A stretch of 64,000 nucleotides of DNA from Natrinema versiforme (GTDB taxonomy: Archaea; Halobacteriota; Halobacteria; Halobacteriales; Natrialbaceae), in NCBI RefSeq assembly GCF_005576615.1, contig NZ_CP040330.1, positions 3,162,001-3,226,000 on the forward strand, given 5' to 3'. The notes beneath the pieces were generated by a model. It was not told where the DNA came from, ran no database searches, and worked only from the letters and a program-made list of their open reading frames with translations. Shown one piece after another: positions 18,236 to 26,981 of the stretch. How positions within the stretch are numbered: position 1 is the first letter of the stretch; each line of letters begins with the position of its first letter. Position numbers and translations under genes: made by a program.

Positions 18236-19426
18236 ATGAGCTATCGGCGCGCCTCGGCGGGCGGTGCATTCGTCGGGGCGAACCCGTTGGTGGCCGAGTC
18301 GCTCGGCGACTCGGTCCGGTCCCTCGAGCCGCTCGTTCTCTCGCTTCTCGTTCTCGTCGTCGTCGGCCTCGTCCTCGGCGGCTGGTGGGTGATTCGCTGG
18401 TTCCGTCGGCCGCCGGGCGCTCGGCTCCAGCGCGTCCTCGCCGGGCACGACGCGGTGACGGTGTTGATGCACCCGAACCCGGATCCGGACGCCATGTCGT
18501 GTGCGATGGGCGTCGCGCGGATCGCGGCGTCGGTCGAGACCGACGCGACGCTGCAGTTCTCCGGCGAAATTCGCCATCAGGAGAATCGCGCGTTCCGGAC
18601 CGTCCTCGATCTGGACCTCGAGTCGATCGAGGCGAGTTCACAGCTCGCCGCGGACCCCGTGGTGTTGGTCGATCACAACACCCCGCGGGGGTTCACCGGA
18701 GCCCAGACCGTCGAGCCGATCGCGGTCGTCGACCACCACCCGGGCAACGGGGCCGGGACGAAGTTCACGGACGTGCGAACCGACTACGGCGCGGCGTCGA
18801 CGATCATCGTCGAGTACCTGAACGATATCGGCGCGACGATGGCCGACGAGGACGGCTCAAGCGGGTTTCAGGTATCACAGGAGTTAGCGACGGGGCTGCT
18901 CTACGGCATCCAGTCGGACACGAACCACCTGACCAACGGCTGTTCGCGGGCCGAATTCGACGCCTGCGCCGCGCTGTTTTCCGGCATCGACGAGGACCTG
19001 CTCGACCGGATCGCCAACCCGCAGGTCAGCGACGACGTGTTACAGGTCAAGGCGACGGCGATCACCGAAAAGCGGGTCGAAGGCCCCTTCGCGGTCTGCG
19101 ACGTCGGCGAGGTCGGCAACGTCGACGCGATCCCCCAAGCCGCGGACGAACTCATGCACCTCGAGGGGGTCACGGCGGTCGTGGTCTACGGCGAACACGA
19201 CGGCACGCTCCACCTCTCCGGACGTTCGCGTGACGATCGGGTTCACATGGGCGAGACGCTACGCCACGCCATCAGCGACATCCCGATGGCGAGCGCCGGC
19301 GGTCACGCGCGGATGGGCGGCGGCCAGCTCTCGGTCGATCACATGAACGGGATCGGCCCCTCCGACGGGATCAGCCGCGAGGAGTTCGAACAGCGGCTCT
19401 TCTCCGCGATGTCCGGCGAACGGTAA
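18236..19426 (+). CDS. Membrane-anchored DHH/DHHA1 phosphoesterase
   Basis: 396 residues. One transmembrane helix (about 32-56, LVLSLLVLVVVGLVLGGWWVI) precedes a DHH domain with HPNPDPDAMSC (metal-binding DxD), VLVDHN and VVDHHPG, the signature DHH. The DHHA1 domain has GGHARMGGG near the end. Related enzymes hydrolyse oligonucleotides, pAp or cyclic dinucleotides; the anchored layout resembles archaeal nanoRNase- or GdpP-like proteins, but the substrate is not decided. It follows the epimerase by 64 bases on the same strand. Confidence 0.88.
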   Translation: MSYRRASAGGAFVGANPLVAESLGDSVRSLEPLVLSLLVLVVVGLVLGGWWVIRWFRRPPGARLQRVLAGHDAVTVLMHPNPDPDAMSCAMGVARIAASVETDATLQFSGEIRHQENRAFRTVLDLDLESIEASSQLAADPVVLVDHNTPRGFTGAQTVEPIAVVDHHPGNGAGTKFTDVRTDYGAASTIIVEYLNDIGATMADEDGSSGFQVSQELATGLLYGIQSDTNHLTNGCSRAEFDACAALFSGIDEDLLDRIANPQVSDDVLQVKATAITEKRVEGPFAVCDVGEVGNVDAIPQAADELMHLEGVTAVVVYGEHDGTLHLSGRSRDDRVHMGETLRHAISDIPMASAGGHARMGGGQLSVDHMNGIGPSDGISREEFEQRLFSAMSGER

Positions 19427-19430
19427 CTGC

Positions 19431-20513
19431 TCAGTCGCCGTACTCGAGCAGCGATCGCAGCGCCGCCGGATCGGCCGTCTCGCCGGTTCCGACGAAGTGT
19501 GCCGCACAGGCGTTGCCGAGCGCGAGCGCCGTCTCGAGGCCCCAGTCGCGGGCCAGCCCGCAGGCAAGCCCCGCCGAGAACCGGTCGCCGGCACCGGTCG
19601 TGCGCCGGGGCTCGCCGAGATCGATCATGTCGACGGCGACGGTGTCGTCCCGCGTCGCCCCGATAGCGGCGTCCGCGCCGTGGGAGACGACCGCGGTGAG
19701 TCCGGTGGCCGATCGGAGCCCCGCAACTCGATCTCGAGTACTGTGCCGGTCGGATTCCGCGGACCCGTTCCGAGCCGAGACGCCGGCGGCCGACGCGGCG
19801 GCCTCGAGTTCAGTCGGGTTCACGCTCAGGACGACCTCGAGGGAGTCGGCGGCCGAATCGGCCCGCGAGAGCGCGTGCAACAAATCCGCGAGCGCCGCGG
19901 GCTCGACGGTCTCGATCGGACCGGGATCGACTATCACCGGAAGCGGTTCGGCCGGCGGCTCCGACGCTAGTCGGTCGAAGATAGCGGTGAGGCCGCGGAC
20001 CGAGACCCAGTTCGCACAGCAGAGCGCGTCCGCGCCGGTGAGTCGATCCCAGTCGACGACCGCGAGCAAGTCCTCGAGCCCCCAGTCTTCGGCCGGCCCG
20101 GGTTCCGAGAGGAGGAGTTCGTCCGCGTCGAATTCGACGACCCGGATCGTCGCCGGCGTCCCCATCGAGTGCGTCTCGAACGGTAGTTCGGAGAGCACCG
20201 GATGGTCGAGGTGGCCGACGAGCGCCGCTTCCTCGCCGAGCGCGTGGACCTGCGTCGCCGCGTTGACCGCCTGCCCGCCGGGCCGGACCGCGGTCGGCTC
20301 GAGCGAAAAGGTGCGACCGCCGTCCGCGAGCTGGTCGGCGAACGCGTCGGCCGCCTCGAGGCGGTCGCCGCCCGCTCCCGAGAGCGTATACCAGCGGTCG
20401 ACGCTGCCGTCGAGGAGCGAGACGACGCGCCGGTCGGCCCCGGTCTCGAAGCCGTCGAGCCGGTCGCGGAGTTCGTCGTAGCACACGGTCCGGAGTGAGC
20501 CGTTCGTCGGCAA
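19431..20513 (-). CDS. PfkB-family carbohydrate kinase
   Basis: 360 residues of the ribokinase fold. GGQAVNAATQVHALGEEAALVGHL is the N-terminal sugar-site region and TTGAGDRFSAGLACGLA contains the catalytic GAGD. The N-terminus is longer and more divergent than ribokinase itself. The sugar substrate is unknown. It ends only 4 bases from the end of the convergent DHH gene. Confidence 0.85.
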   Translation of the reverse strand: MPTNGSLRTVCYDELRDRLDGFETGADRRVVSLLDGSVDRWYTLSGAGGDRLEAADAFADQLADGGRTFSLEPTAVRPGGQAVNAATQVHALGEEAALVGHLDHPVLSELPFETHSMGTPATIRVVEFDADELLLSEPGPAEDWGLEDLLAVVDWDRLTGADALCCANWVSVRGLTAIFDRLASEPPAEPLPVIVDPGPIETVEPAALADLLHALSRADSAADSLEVVLSVNPTELEAAASAAGVSARNGSAESDRHSTRDRVAGLRSATGLTAVVSHGADAAIGATRDDTVAVDMIDLGEPRRTTGAGDRFSAGLACGLARDWGLETALALGNACAAHFVGTGETADPAALRSLLEYGD

Positions 20514-20577
20514 AAAGGAACGGCCGGCACGACCGCTCGAGTCGCGGCGCGTCGGCTCGCATCCGCGGCCGATTCGC

Positions 20578-20748
20578 CTATCGGATCTCCTTCCACTCGG
20601 AGCCGCAGTTCGGACAGATGCGGACCGTCTTGATCTCGTCCGGGTCGTTTTCGGTCTTCAGCGGCTTCTCGCACTCGCCACAGACGAGTCGATCGTAGGT
20701 ATCCTTCTCGAGGTCGCCGGCGCGGAGTGCCTTCCGGACTGATTTCAT
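20578..20748 (-). CDS. HVO_0758-type small zinc-finger protein
   Basis: A 56-residue gene. The protein begins MKSVRKALRAGDLEKDTYDR and has two CPxCG-like knuckles, CGEC (C23/C26) and CPNCGS (C45/C48), around a charged loop. This matches the haloarchaeal HVO_0758 family of one-domain zinc-ribbon microproteins. The function is unknown; such microproteins are thought to act in protein or nucleic-acid interactions. It lies upstream of the PfkB gene on the same strand with 64 bases between. Confidence 0.85.
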   Translation of the reverse strand: MKSVRKALRAGDLEKDTYDRLVCGECEKPLKTENDPDEIKTVRICPNCGSEWKEIR

Positions 20749-20920
20749 GTTCGCCCTGTAGGCAGGAGGGGAAGAAAAAGACCGGTGCTTTATCGAGTCT
20801 CGAGTCGGTTCCCGCGTTCCGACCGCGGTCGGCTCCCGTTGGCGACGATTTCGCCGCTGCCGGTTGGCCTATCTGGCCGCATTCGTGGCCGTTTTACCGG
20901 TCCGCTCGAACACCCCACCG

Positions 20921-22069
20921 ATGGAGTACGTCCAGGAGCGGATCGCCACGCTCCACGAGTTCGGCGAGGGAGACGGGGGCACGGGGAGCGACCTCGCCCG
21001 CGATGCCGCCGCTGCGGTCGCCGAAACGGCCGTCGTCGTCCCGATGACCGGTCGCGAGTACGAGAGTCCCGCCGCCGAACGCGTGCTTCGCGAACTCGAG
21101 TCCCTCGAGCCGGGGCCGGCCGCGGTCTTCGTTCCCGTCCGCGCCGAGCCCGACCGAATCGGCCCGTTTCGCGAGTGGCTCGACGCGTTCGCGCTGCCGA
21201 CGCGCGTGCTCTGGTGTAACGCGCCGGCCGTCGACGCGCTGCTCGCCGACGTGGGGCTGGGCGGCGAGTTCGGCAAGGGCCGGGACGTCTGGCTCGCGCT
21301 CGGCCCCGCCGCCGACGCCGCCGACGCCGTCGTCGTCCACGACGCCGACGCGCGGAGCTACGAGGCCGACCACGTCCGTCGGCTGCTCGCGCCCCTGACG
21401 ATGGACTTCGACTTCGCGAAGGGATACTACGCCCGCGTCGAGCGCGGGCGGCTCTACGGACGCCTCTTCCGACTGTTCTACGAACCGCTACTTCGGACCC
21501 TCGCGGACGCCCACGACGCGCCGATCGTCGACTACCTCGGCGCGTTCCGGTACGCGCTGGCCGGCGAGTTCGCCGCGACCGCCGGCCTCGCCCGACGGCT
21601 CCGCGCGCCCCGAGCGTGGGGCCTCGAGGTCGGGACGCTCGGCGACGCCTACGAGGTCGCCGGCTTCGGCGGGACCGCACAGGTCGACCTCGGCCGCCAC
21701 GAGCACGATCACCGCGCCGTCGCCGGCGACGCCGGCCTCGAGGGGATGAGCCGCGAGGTCGCCGCCGAACTCCTGCGGGTGCTCGAGGAACACGGGGTCG
21801 CCCCCGAGTACGGGACCTTACCCGAGCGATACCGGGCCGTCGGCGACGAACTGATCGACCAGTACCGCGCGGACGCGGCGTTCAACGGGCTCGAGTACGA
21901 CCCCGCGGGCGAGCGGGACCAACTGGCCCGCTACGCCGAGTCGATCGCGCCGCCGGGACCCGACGCGCGTCTCCCCCGGTGGATAGACGCCCCGTTCACG
22001 CCGGCGGACGTCCTCGCGGCGGCCCGGCCGTGGCGCGAACGGCGGCTCGGATCACGCTCGCAAGACTAA
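20921..22069 (+). CDS. GT family 2/81-like glycosyltransferase (glucosyl/mannosyl-3-phosphoglycerate synthase-like)
   Basis: 382 residues. TAVVVPMTGREYES is the first beta strand, and VVVHDADARSYEADHVRRLLAPL contains the DxD metal and sugar-nucleotide site. MDFDFAKGYYARVERGRLYGRLFRLFYEPLL is the characteristic follow-on of the phosphoglycerate-glycoside synthase group (FVKGYY-like). Those enzymes make compatible-solute precursors; the acceptor here is inferred. The start at 20921 (MEYVQERIATLHEF) suits this family; the frame to 20864 looks non-coding. It begins the run with DUF7109 and Nudix. Confidence 0.8.
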   Translation: MEYVQERIATLHEFGEGDGGTGSDLARDAAAAVAETAVVVPMTGREYESPAAERVLRELESLEPGPAAVFVPVRAEPDRIGPFREWLDAFALPTRVLWCNAPAVDALLADVGLGGEFGKGRDVWLALGPAADAADAVVVHDADARSYEADHVRRLLAPLTMDFDFAKGYYARVERGRLYGRLFRLFYEPLLRTLADAHDAPIVDYLGAFRYALAGEFAATAGLARRLRAPRAWGLEVGTLGDAYEVAGFGGTAQVDLGRHEHDHRAVAGDAGLEGMSREVAAELLRVLEEHGVAPEYGTLPERYRAVGDELIDQYRADAAFNGLEYDPAGERDQLARYAESIAPPGPDARLPRWIDAPFTPADVLAAARPWRERRLGSRSQD

Positions 22070-22102
22070 AGACTAATCCCGTCACCCGCCGTTGGACCGC
22101 GT

Positions 22103-22603
22103 ATGGACGCGACCGCCGACGAACTGGCCGGCGTGGTCGACCTCTTCGGTGGGGTGACCCGCGCGGAGTTAGAGCGGGCGCTCGCCGAGGCCGCCTACCG
22201 CGCCGACGGGCAGTCCGTCGACGACGACGCCCTCGGGGCGGCGATCGACGAGGCGCTCGAGTCGTTCGCGCTCGTTCGGTACGAGCCCGGCGAGGACGCC
22301 GCGGCGGCGTCGACCGCGGACGGCGAGGCGCTGCTGGTCGCCGGCCCGACGGCCTTTCCGACGGTGCCGGAGCACGCGGAGGACGTCCCGCACATTCTCG
22401 ATATCGAGCGCCGACGACTCGACCGCGACGCGCTGGGAGCGGCGACCCGCACGCGCCTGATCGACGCCGCCGACGAGGCCGTCGCGGCGGCCGACGCGGA
22501 GCGGCTCCGGACCCTGATCGACATCAGTTACGACATCGAGGCATGGGCCCCGGTCGATCTCGCGGACGAACGGACGCGGCTGGAGGACGCGCTCGAGGAA
22601 TGA
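22103..22603 (+). CDS. DUF7109-type hypothetical protein
   Basis: 166 residues, acidic and helical. It starts ELAGVVDLFGGVTRAELERALAEAAYR and ends in helices LRTLIDISYDIEAWAPVDLADERTRLEDALEE, a pattern I associate with the haloarchaeal DUF7109 group. Its function is not known. It overlaps the following Nudix gene by 4 bases (ATGA), so the two are almost certainly translated from one message. Confidence 0.75.
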   Translation: MDATADELAGVVDLFGGVTRAELERALAEAAYRADGQSVDDDALGAAIDEALESFALVRYEPGEDAAAASTADGEALLVAGPTAFPTVPEHAEDVPHILDIERRRLDRDALGAATRTRLIDAADEAVAAADAERLRTLIDISYDIEAWAPVDLADERTRLEDALEE

Positions 22604-23193
22604 CGGCGCGGAGACTGACCCTCGAGCCGGTCGCGAACTACGAGCCCACCGAGATCGGCGATCAGGAGTTCGACGCGGCGGTCCTCGCGCCGATCGTCGA
22701 CCGCGACGGCGAGGATCACCTGCTCTTTACCCGGCGGGCCGACCACCTCGGCGAACACCCCGGGCAGATGAGCTTCCCCGGCGGCGGGGCCGAACCGGAA
22801 GACGACACCATCCTCGAGACCGCGCTCCGCGAGGCGAACGAGGAGATCGGCCTCGAGCGCGGCGAGGCCGAAGTCGTCGGCCAACTCGACGATATCCGAA
22901 CGGTCACGGAGTACGCGGTCACGCCCTTCGTCGCGCACGTCCCCGATCGAGAGTACGTCCGCGACGACAGCGAGGTCGCCGAGATCGTCGTGCTGCCGCT
23001 CTCGGGGCTGCTCGATCCGGACAACTACGAGTACGAACGGCGCTCACATCCCTACTACGGCGAGATCGTCATCCACTACTTCCGCGTGAACGGCTACACC
23101 GTCTGGGGCGCGACGGGCCGGATTCTGGTGCAGTTGCTCGAGTTGGCGACCGATTTCGAAGCGCCCGAGAAAGTCGATCGATCGGAGTTCTAA
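22600..23193 (+). CDS. Nudix hydrolase, CoA-pyrophosphatase type
   Basis: 197 residues. LLFTRRADHLGEHPGQMSFPGGG is the NuCoA signature that precedes the Nudix box, and the box itself is G63-x5-D69-x7-R77E78ANEEIGL. The first Glu of the classical box is Asp here; the REAxEExGL core is intact. Enzymes of this type split CoA or CoA esters to 3',5'-ADP and phosphopantetheine. ATG 22600 overlaps the stop of the DUF7109 gene. Confidence 0.9.
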   Translation: MTARRLTLEPVANYEPTEIGDQEFDAAVLAPIVDRDGEDHLLFTRRADHLGEHPGQMSFPGGGAEPEDDTILETALREANEEIGLERGEAEVVGQLDDIRTVTEYAVTPFVAHVPDREYVRDDSEVAEIVVLPLSGLLDPDNYEYERRSHPYYGEIVIHYFRVNGYTVWGATGRILVQLLELATDFEAPEKVDRSEF

Positions 23194-23257
23194 TTCTCGC
23201 AAATCGGCGTCGAGCCATCGGGAAACGAGCGGCTCGCGGCAATCACTGACGTTACGG

Positions 23258-23728
23258 TTACAACCCCTCGAGCGAGCGCAGTTTCTGTTCGACGTCCGGC
23301 GGCGCGGCGCTGGGGCCGTCGCGCACGCGATGGTCCGGAATGAGGATCGGGGCCGGATTCTCGGCGAGCGCGGTCCGGACGAGGATGATGTCGTCTTCGT
23401 CCTCGTGATCGAGCCCCGAAGTCATCCGGGCGAGCGTCTCGACGGTCACTTGATCGCCGTAGGGAATCTCTCGGACTCCCTCGAGGACCGCCCGCTGATC
23501 GGTCGGCATGGTCATCGCGACAGTAACGTCGTCGAAGGTGACCGGCTCGAGTCCGTCGAGGTACTCGAATAACTGATCGAGCACGTCGTGGTCGTCCCCG
23601 GCGTCGTCGTCGGGGATCTCGGGAAACGAAACGCTCAGGACCCGCCCGCTGGCGGCTCCGAGCTGGACGTACCGATCGAGATACGGCGATTCCCGTGCGT
23701 AGATTCCAGCGTCCGTAACGTCCTCCAT
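23258..23728 (-). CDS. MGMT-like protein with Asp in place of the acceptor Cys
   Basis: 156 residues. The C-terminal half aligns by eye with O6-alkylguanine-DNA alkyltransferase: TDQRAVLEGVREIPYGDQVTVETLA followed by NPAPILIPDHRV. In active MGMT this is IPCHRV; here Asp132 replaces the methyl-accepting Cys. Alkyltransferase-like (ATL) proteins also lack the Cys (usually Trp or Ala) and flag lesions for excision repair. An ATL-like role is inferred. The acidic insert LDHEDEDDI (about 106-114) is haloarchaeal in style. Confidence 0.82.
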   Translation of the reverse strand: MEDVTDAGIYARESPYLDRYVQLGAASGRVLSVSFPEIPDDDAGDDHDVLDQLFEYLDGLEPVTFDDVTVAMTMPTDQRAVLEGVREIPYGDQVTVETLARMTSGLDHEDEDDIILVRTALAENPAPILIPDHRVRDGPSAAPPDVEQKLRSLEGL

Positions 23729-23884
23729 AGCCGCCCGTAGGCGATCCGGGCTTGAATAGCCGCCGGTCCTCCGCTCGAGTCGCGGTTCCCGCCGCGGACT
23801 CGAGTTTCGGGCCTCGGTCCGGACGGGCTCGCATCGCCCGTCGCCGCCCAGCGTGCGCTACCGGCTGGCAATGACGCAAGCCTT

Positions 23885-23911
23885 ATGTACATATGAGTAC
23901 GTCGATGTACA
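23885..23911 (+). promoter_or_regulatory. trpC promoter with three GTAC boxes spaced exactly 10 bp
   Basis: GTAC occurs at 23887-23890, 23897-23900 and 23907-23910. The first is in the palindrome ATGTACAT and the last in ATGTACAA. They span the TATA-like region (TTATGTACATA, about 27 bases before ATG 23915) down to the likely transcription start. The identical 10-bp phase puts them on one face of the helix. A repressor site for the trp operon is inferred. Confidence 0.5.
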
Positions 23912-23914
23912 ATA

Positions 23915-24742
23915 ATGAACTCCGATACGGAGCTCGCTCCCGCGGTGCAGTCGATACTCGAGGCGGCACGGGAGCGGTCGGGCGGGGAGGGCGTCGTCGA
24001 CGTCGACGCGCGCTCGCTGGCCGACGCGCTGGCCGCCGCCGAGGCCGACGGGCGAGTCCCAGTGATCGCGGAGGTGAAACCGACGAGTCCGACGGCCGAC
24101 GGGGCTCGTGAGGACGATCCCGTCGAACTCGCCGAGGCGATGGTCGCGGGCGGCGCGGCGGCGATTTCGGTCCTCACGGAGCCGACCCACTTCGGCGGCT
24201 CGCCCGAGGCCCTGACTCGCATCCGCGAGGCCGTCGACGTGCCCGTGTTGCGCAAGGATTTCGTCCTCGACGAATACGGGATGGACGTCGTCGAAGCGGA
24301 CCTCCTCTTGCTGATCGCCAGATTCGTCGACGATCTCGAGGCGCTCGTCGCGGCCGCCCGGGAGCGCGGCTTTCAGCCCCTCGTGGAGGTCCACGACCGC
24401 GAGGAACTCGAGACCGCGCTCGAGGCGGGGGCCGACATCATCGGCGTGAACAACCGCGATCTGGGGCGACTCGAGGTCGACCTCGAAACCTTCGAGTCGG
24501 TCGCGCCCGAGGTGCCGGACGACGTGACGCTGATCGCCGAGAGCGGCGTGTCGTCGCCGGCGGACGTCCGACGGATGCGCGCGGCGGGTGCCGACGCCCT
24601 GCTGGTCGGCAGCGCCATCATGGACCACGGCGCAGGCGACAGTGACGTGACCGAGAACACGCGTCGGCTCACCCGAGCGGATGCGACGGCGTCGACGGAA
24701 CCGGAGCCGACAAGCGAGTACGACGGAGACACACAGACATGA
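23915..24742 (+). CDS. trpC: Indole-3-glycerol phosphate synthase
   Basis: 275 residues of the TrpC TIM barrel. [12 protein letters not shown] (Lys55) is the substrate-binding strand, and [44 protein letters not shown] and [10 protein letters not shown] are the classical barrel motifs. The enzyme closes the indole ring from CdRP in tryptophan synthesis. The last 30 residues are a Thr/Ser/Glu-rich tail beyond the usual end. It is the first gene of trpC-trpB-trpA and overlaps trpB by 4 bases. A likely operator covers its promoter. Confidence 0.97.
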   Translation: MNSDTELAPAVQSILEAARERSGGEGVVDVDARSLADALAAAEADGRVPVIAEVKPTSPTADGAREDDPVELAEAMVAGGAAAISVLTEPTHFGGSPEALTRIREAVDVPVLRKDFVLDEYGMDVVEADLLLLIARFVDDLEALVAAARERGFQPLVEVHDREELETALEAGADIIGVNNRDLGRLEVDLETFESVAPEVPDDVTLIAESGVSSPADVRRMRAAGADALLVGSAIMDHGAGDSDVTENTRRLTRADATASTEPEPTSEYDGDTQT

Positions 24743-26055
24743 GCACGGAACGCGAACGAGACGACGAGCGTCGATCCAACCGGACGGGCACGTTCGGGGA
24801 CTACGGCGGCCAGTACGTCCCCGAGGCCCTGATGCCGGCGCTACAGGAACTCGAGGACGCCTACGAACGGTACGTCCTCGAAAACGAGGACGGCTTCATG
24901 GACGAGTTCCGCGAGCGGATGCGCGATTTCGGCGGGCGGCCGACGCCGCTCCAGCGCGCGGATCGGCTGAGCGAACGCTACGACCGCGAGATCTATCTCA
25001 AGCGCGAGGATCTCGTCCACGGCGGGGCCCACAAGCTGAACAACGCGCTCGGACAGGTCCTGCTCGCGAAATATATGGGCAAAGAGCGGATCATCGCCGA
25101 GACCGGCGCGGGCCAACACGGCACCGCGACGGCGATGGCGGCGGCCCACCTCGACATGCCCTGCGAGATCTACATGGGACGGACCGATGTCAACCGCCAG
25201 CGGCCCAACGTCTACCGCATGCGCATGAACGGGGCCGAGGTGAACCCGGTCGAAGCCGGCAGCGGCACGCTGAAGGAAGCGATCAACGAGACGATGCGCG
25301 ACTGGGCGACCACGGTCGAGCGGACCCACTACGTCATCGGCTCCGTCGTCGGCCCGCACCCCTTCCCGCAGATGGTCCGGGACTTTCAGGCGGTCATCGG
25401 CGACGAAATCCGCGACCAGATCCAGGAGAAGGCGGGGCGACTGCCCGATAGCGTCGTCGCCTGCGCCGGCGGCGGCTCGAACACGATGGGCACCTTCCAC
25501 GCGTTCGTCCCCGACTGCGCGAACCCACGGTTCGCGGACGGCTCGAGCGGCGACGGGCCGCGCGAACAGGTCGATCTGTACGCGGTGGAGGCCGGCGGCT
25601 CGAGCCTCGAGATCGACGAAAGCGAGGGCGTCGCACCCAACTCCGCGACGCTCTCGACGGGCACCGACGGCGTCCTCCACGGCGCGATGACGAAGCTCCT
25701 CCAGAGCACCGACGGCCAGATCATGGAGTCTCACAGCGTCAGCGCGGGACTTGACTACGCCGGCGTCGGTCCCGAACTCTCGCATCTCGTCGAGACGGGA
25801 CGGGTCACGCCCGCGAGCGTCGACGACGAGGACGCGCTCAACGGCTTCCATCGACTCTCGCGACTCGAGGGGATCATCCCCGCCCTCGAGTCGAGTCACG
25901 CGCTAGGCTATTTAGAGAAACACACCGACGAGTTGGGCGACCTCGTCGTCGTCAACGTCTCCGGCCGCGGCGACAAGGACCTCGAAACGGTACTCGAGGA
26001 GACCGAGAAACGCGATCTCGAGGCCGCACCCGACGTGGAGGTGTTCGACCAGTGA
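24739..26055 (+). CDS. trpB: Tryptophan synthase beta chain
   Basis: 438 residues of PLP-dependent Trp[21 protein letters not shown] is the N-terminal signature, Lys99 in [12 protein letters not shown] is the Schiff-base lysine, ETGAGQHG and [15 protein letters not shown] form the catalytic and phosphate loops, and [20 protein letters not shown] is the C-terminal region. It joins indole to serine in the alpha2beta2 complex. Compared with bacterial TrpB (about 395) the extra length comes from an insert [15 protein letters not shown] and an acidic N-terminus. It overlaps both trpC and trpA by 4 bases. Confidence 0.97.
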   Translation: MSTERERDDERRSNRTGTFGDYGGQYVPEALMPALQELEDAYERYVLENEDGFMDEFRERMRDFGGRPTPLQRADRLSERYDREIYLKREDLVHGGAHKLNNALGQVLLAKYMGKERIIAETGAGQHGTATAMAAAHLDMPCEIYMGRTDVNRQRPNVYRMRMNGAEVNPVEAGSGTLKEAINETMRDWATTVERTHYVIGSVVGPHPFPQMVRDFQAVIGDEIRDQIQEKAGRLPDSVVACAGGGSNTMGTFHAFVPDCANPRFADGSSGDGPREQVDLYAVEAGGSSLEIDESEGVAPNSATLSTGTDGVLHGAMTKLLQSTDGQIMESHSVSAGLDYAGVGPELSHLVETGRVTPASVDDEDALNGFHRLSRLEGIIPALESSHALGYLEKHTDELGDLVVVNVSGRGDKDLETVLEETEKRDLEAAPDVEVFDQ

Positions 26056-26957
26056 GCGAGTACGACAGCGACATCGAGGCCGCGATTCGGGAGGACCATC
26101 CCGCGCTGATCACCTACATCACGGCGGGCGATCCCTCACTCGAGGACACCAAGGCATACGTCGAGGCTCTCGACCGCGGCGGCTCGGACCTGATCGAACT
26201 CGGACTTCCCTTTTCGGAACCGATCGCGGAGGGCCAGACGATTCAGGCCGCGATCAACCGCGCGCTCGCGGCCGGGACGACCCCCGAGGGCTTCTTCGAG
26301 TTGGTCGACGACCTCGAGACCGAGGCACCGCTGCTGGTGATGACGTACTACAATATGATCCTCCAGTATGGGGTGAGCGAGGCGCCGCGCGCCTCGGATA
26401 GTGACGCGGCTTCGCCGCGGAACGAACCCGACGTGAGGCCCTTCGTCGAACGGGCTGCGGAGGCCGGCCTCTCGGGTATCATCGTCCCCGACCTCCCCGC
26501 CGAGGAGGCCGAGCCGCTGCGGGCGGCCTGTGACGACCACGGGCTCGATCTCGTCTTCATCATCGCGCCGACGACCGAGGGCGAGCGCCTCGAGACCATC
26601 ATGTCCCACGTCTCGGGCTTTGCCTACGTGCAGGCCCGCCTCGGGACGACGGGCGCGCGTGCGAACGTCTCGGGTGCGACCCACGACAGCCTCGCGCGGC
26701 TGTCCGAGTACGATGTGCCCAAGGCCGTCGGCTTCGGCGTCAGCGAGGGCGACCACGCCGCCGAAATCATCGAGGCGGGTGCCGACGGCGTCATCGTCGG
26801 CAGCGCGCTCGTCGAGATAATCGCCGACGCCGACACGCCCGAGGCGGCGGTCGACCGCCTCGAGGCCAAAGCCCGCGAACTCAAGCGAGGCGCACGCCGC
26901 GGCGCGGACTCTATCACGGTCGACCCCGAAGATACACCGGAACCAGAACAGCCATAA
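26052..26957 (+). CDS. trpA: Tryptophan synthase alpha chain with a palindrome-derived insertion
   Basis: 301 residues, longer than the usual 260-280. The catalytic Glu49 is in [11 protein letters not shown]. The position equivalent to bacterial Asp60 reads Glu60 (PIAEGQTIQ). [25 protein letters not shown] and [13 protein letters not shown] are standard TrpA motifs. Between residues 107 and 128, where other TrpA proteins pass directly to the next helix, there is an insertion [20 protein letters not shown] encoded by two perfect stem-loops. The enzyme splits indole-glycerol phosphate to indole and GAP. It overlaps trpB by 4 bases and lies 24 bases before aroA'. Confidence 0.95.
   Translation: MSEYDSDIEAAIREDHPALITYITAGDPSLEDTKAYVEALDRGGSDLIELGLPFSEPIAEGQTIQAAINRALAAGTTPEGFFELVDDLETEAPLLVMTYYNMILQYGVSEAPRASDSDAASPRNEPDVRPFVERAAEAGLSGIIVPDLPAEEAEPLRAACDDHGLDLVFIIAPTTEGERLETIMSHVSGFAYVQARLGTTGARANVSGATHDSLARLSEYDVPKAVGFGVSEGDHAAEIIEAGADGVIVGSALVEIIADADTPEAAVDRLEAKARELKRGARRGADSITVDPEDTPEPEQP
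26378..26419 (+). repeat. Two adjacent inverted repeats inside trpA
   Basis: The first is CGAGGCGC / GCGCCTCG with a CGC loop (26378-26396; 8-bp perfect arms). The second is CGCGGC / GCCGCG with a TTC loop (26405-26419; 6-bp perfect arms). Together they account for most of the extra codons of trpA. Confidence 0.7.
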
Positions 26958-26981
26958 CGGCAAGCTTGCTACACTCCCGCA

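Noticed and set aside
21616-22599. Open frame ahead of the Nudix gene, Arg-rich
   Set aside because: It is the shadow of the glycosyltransferase and DUF7109 genes. The Nudix protein begins at 22600.
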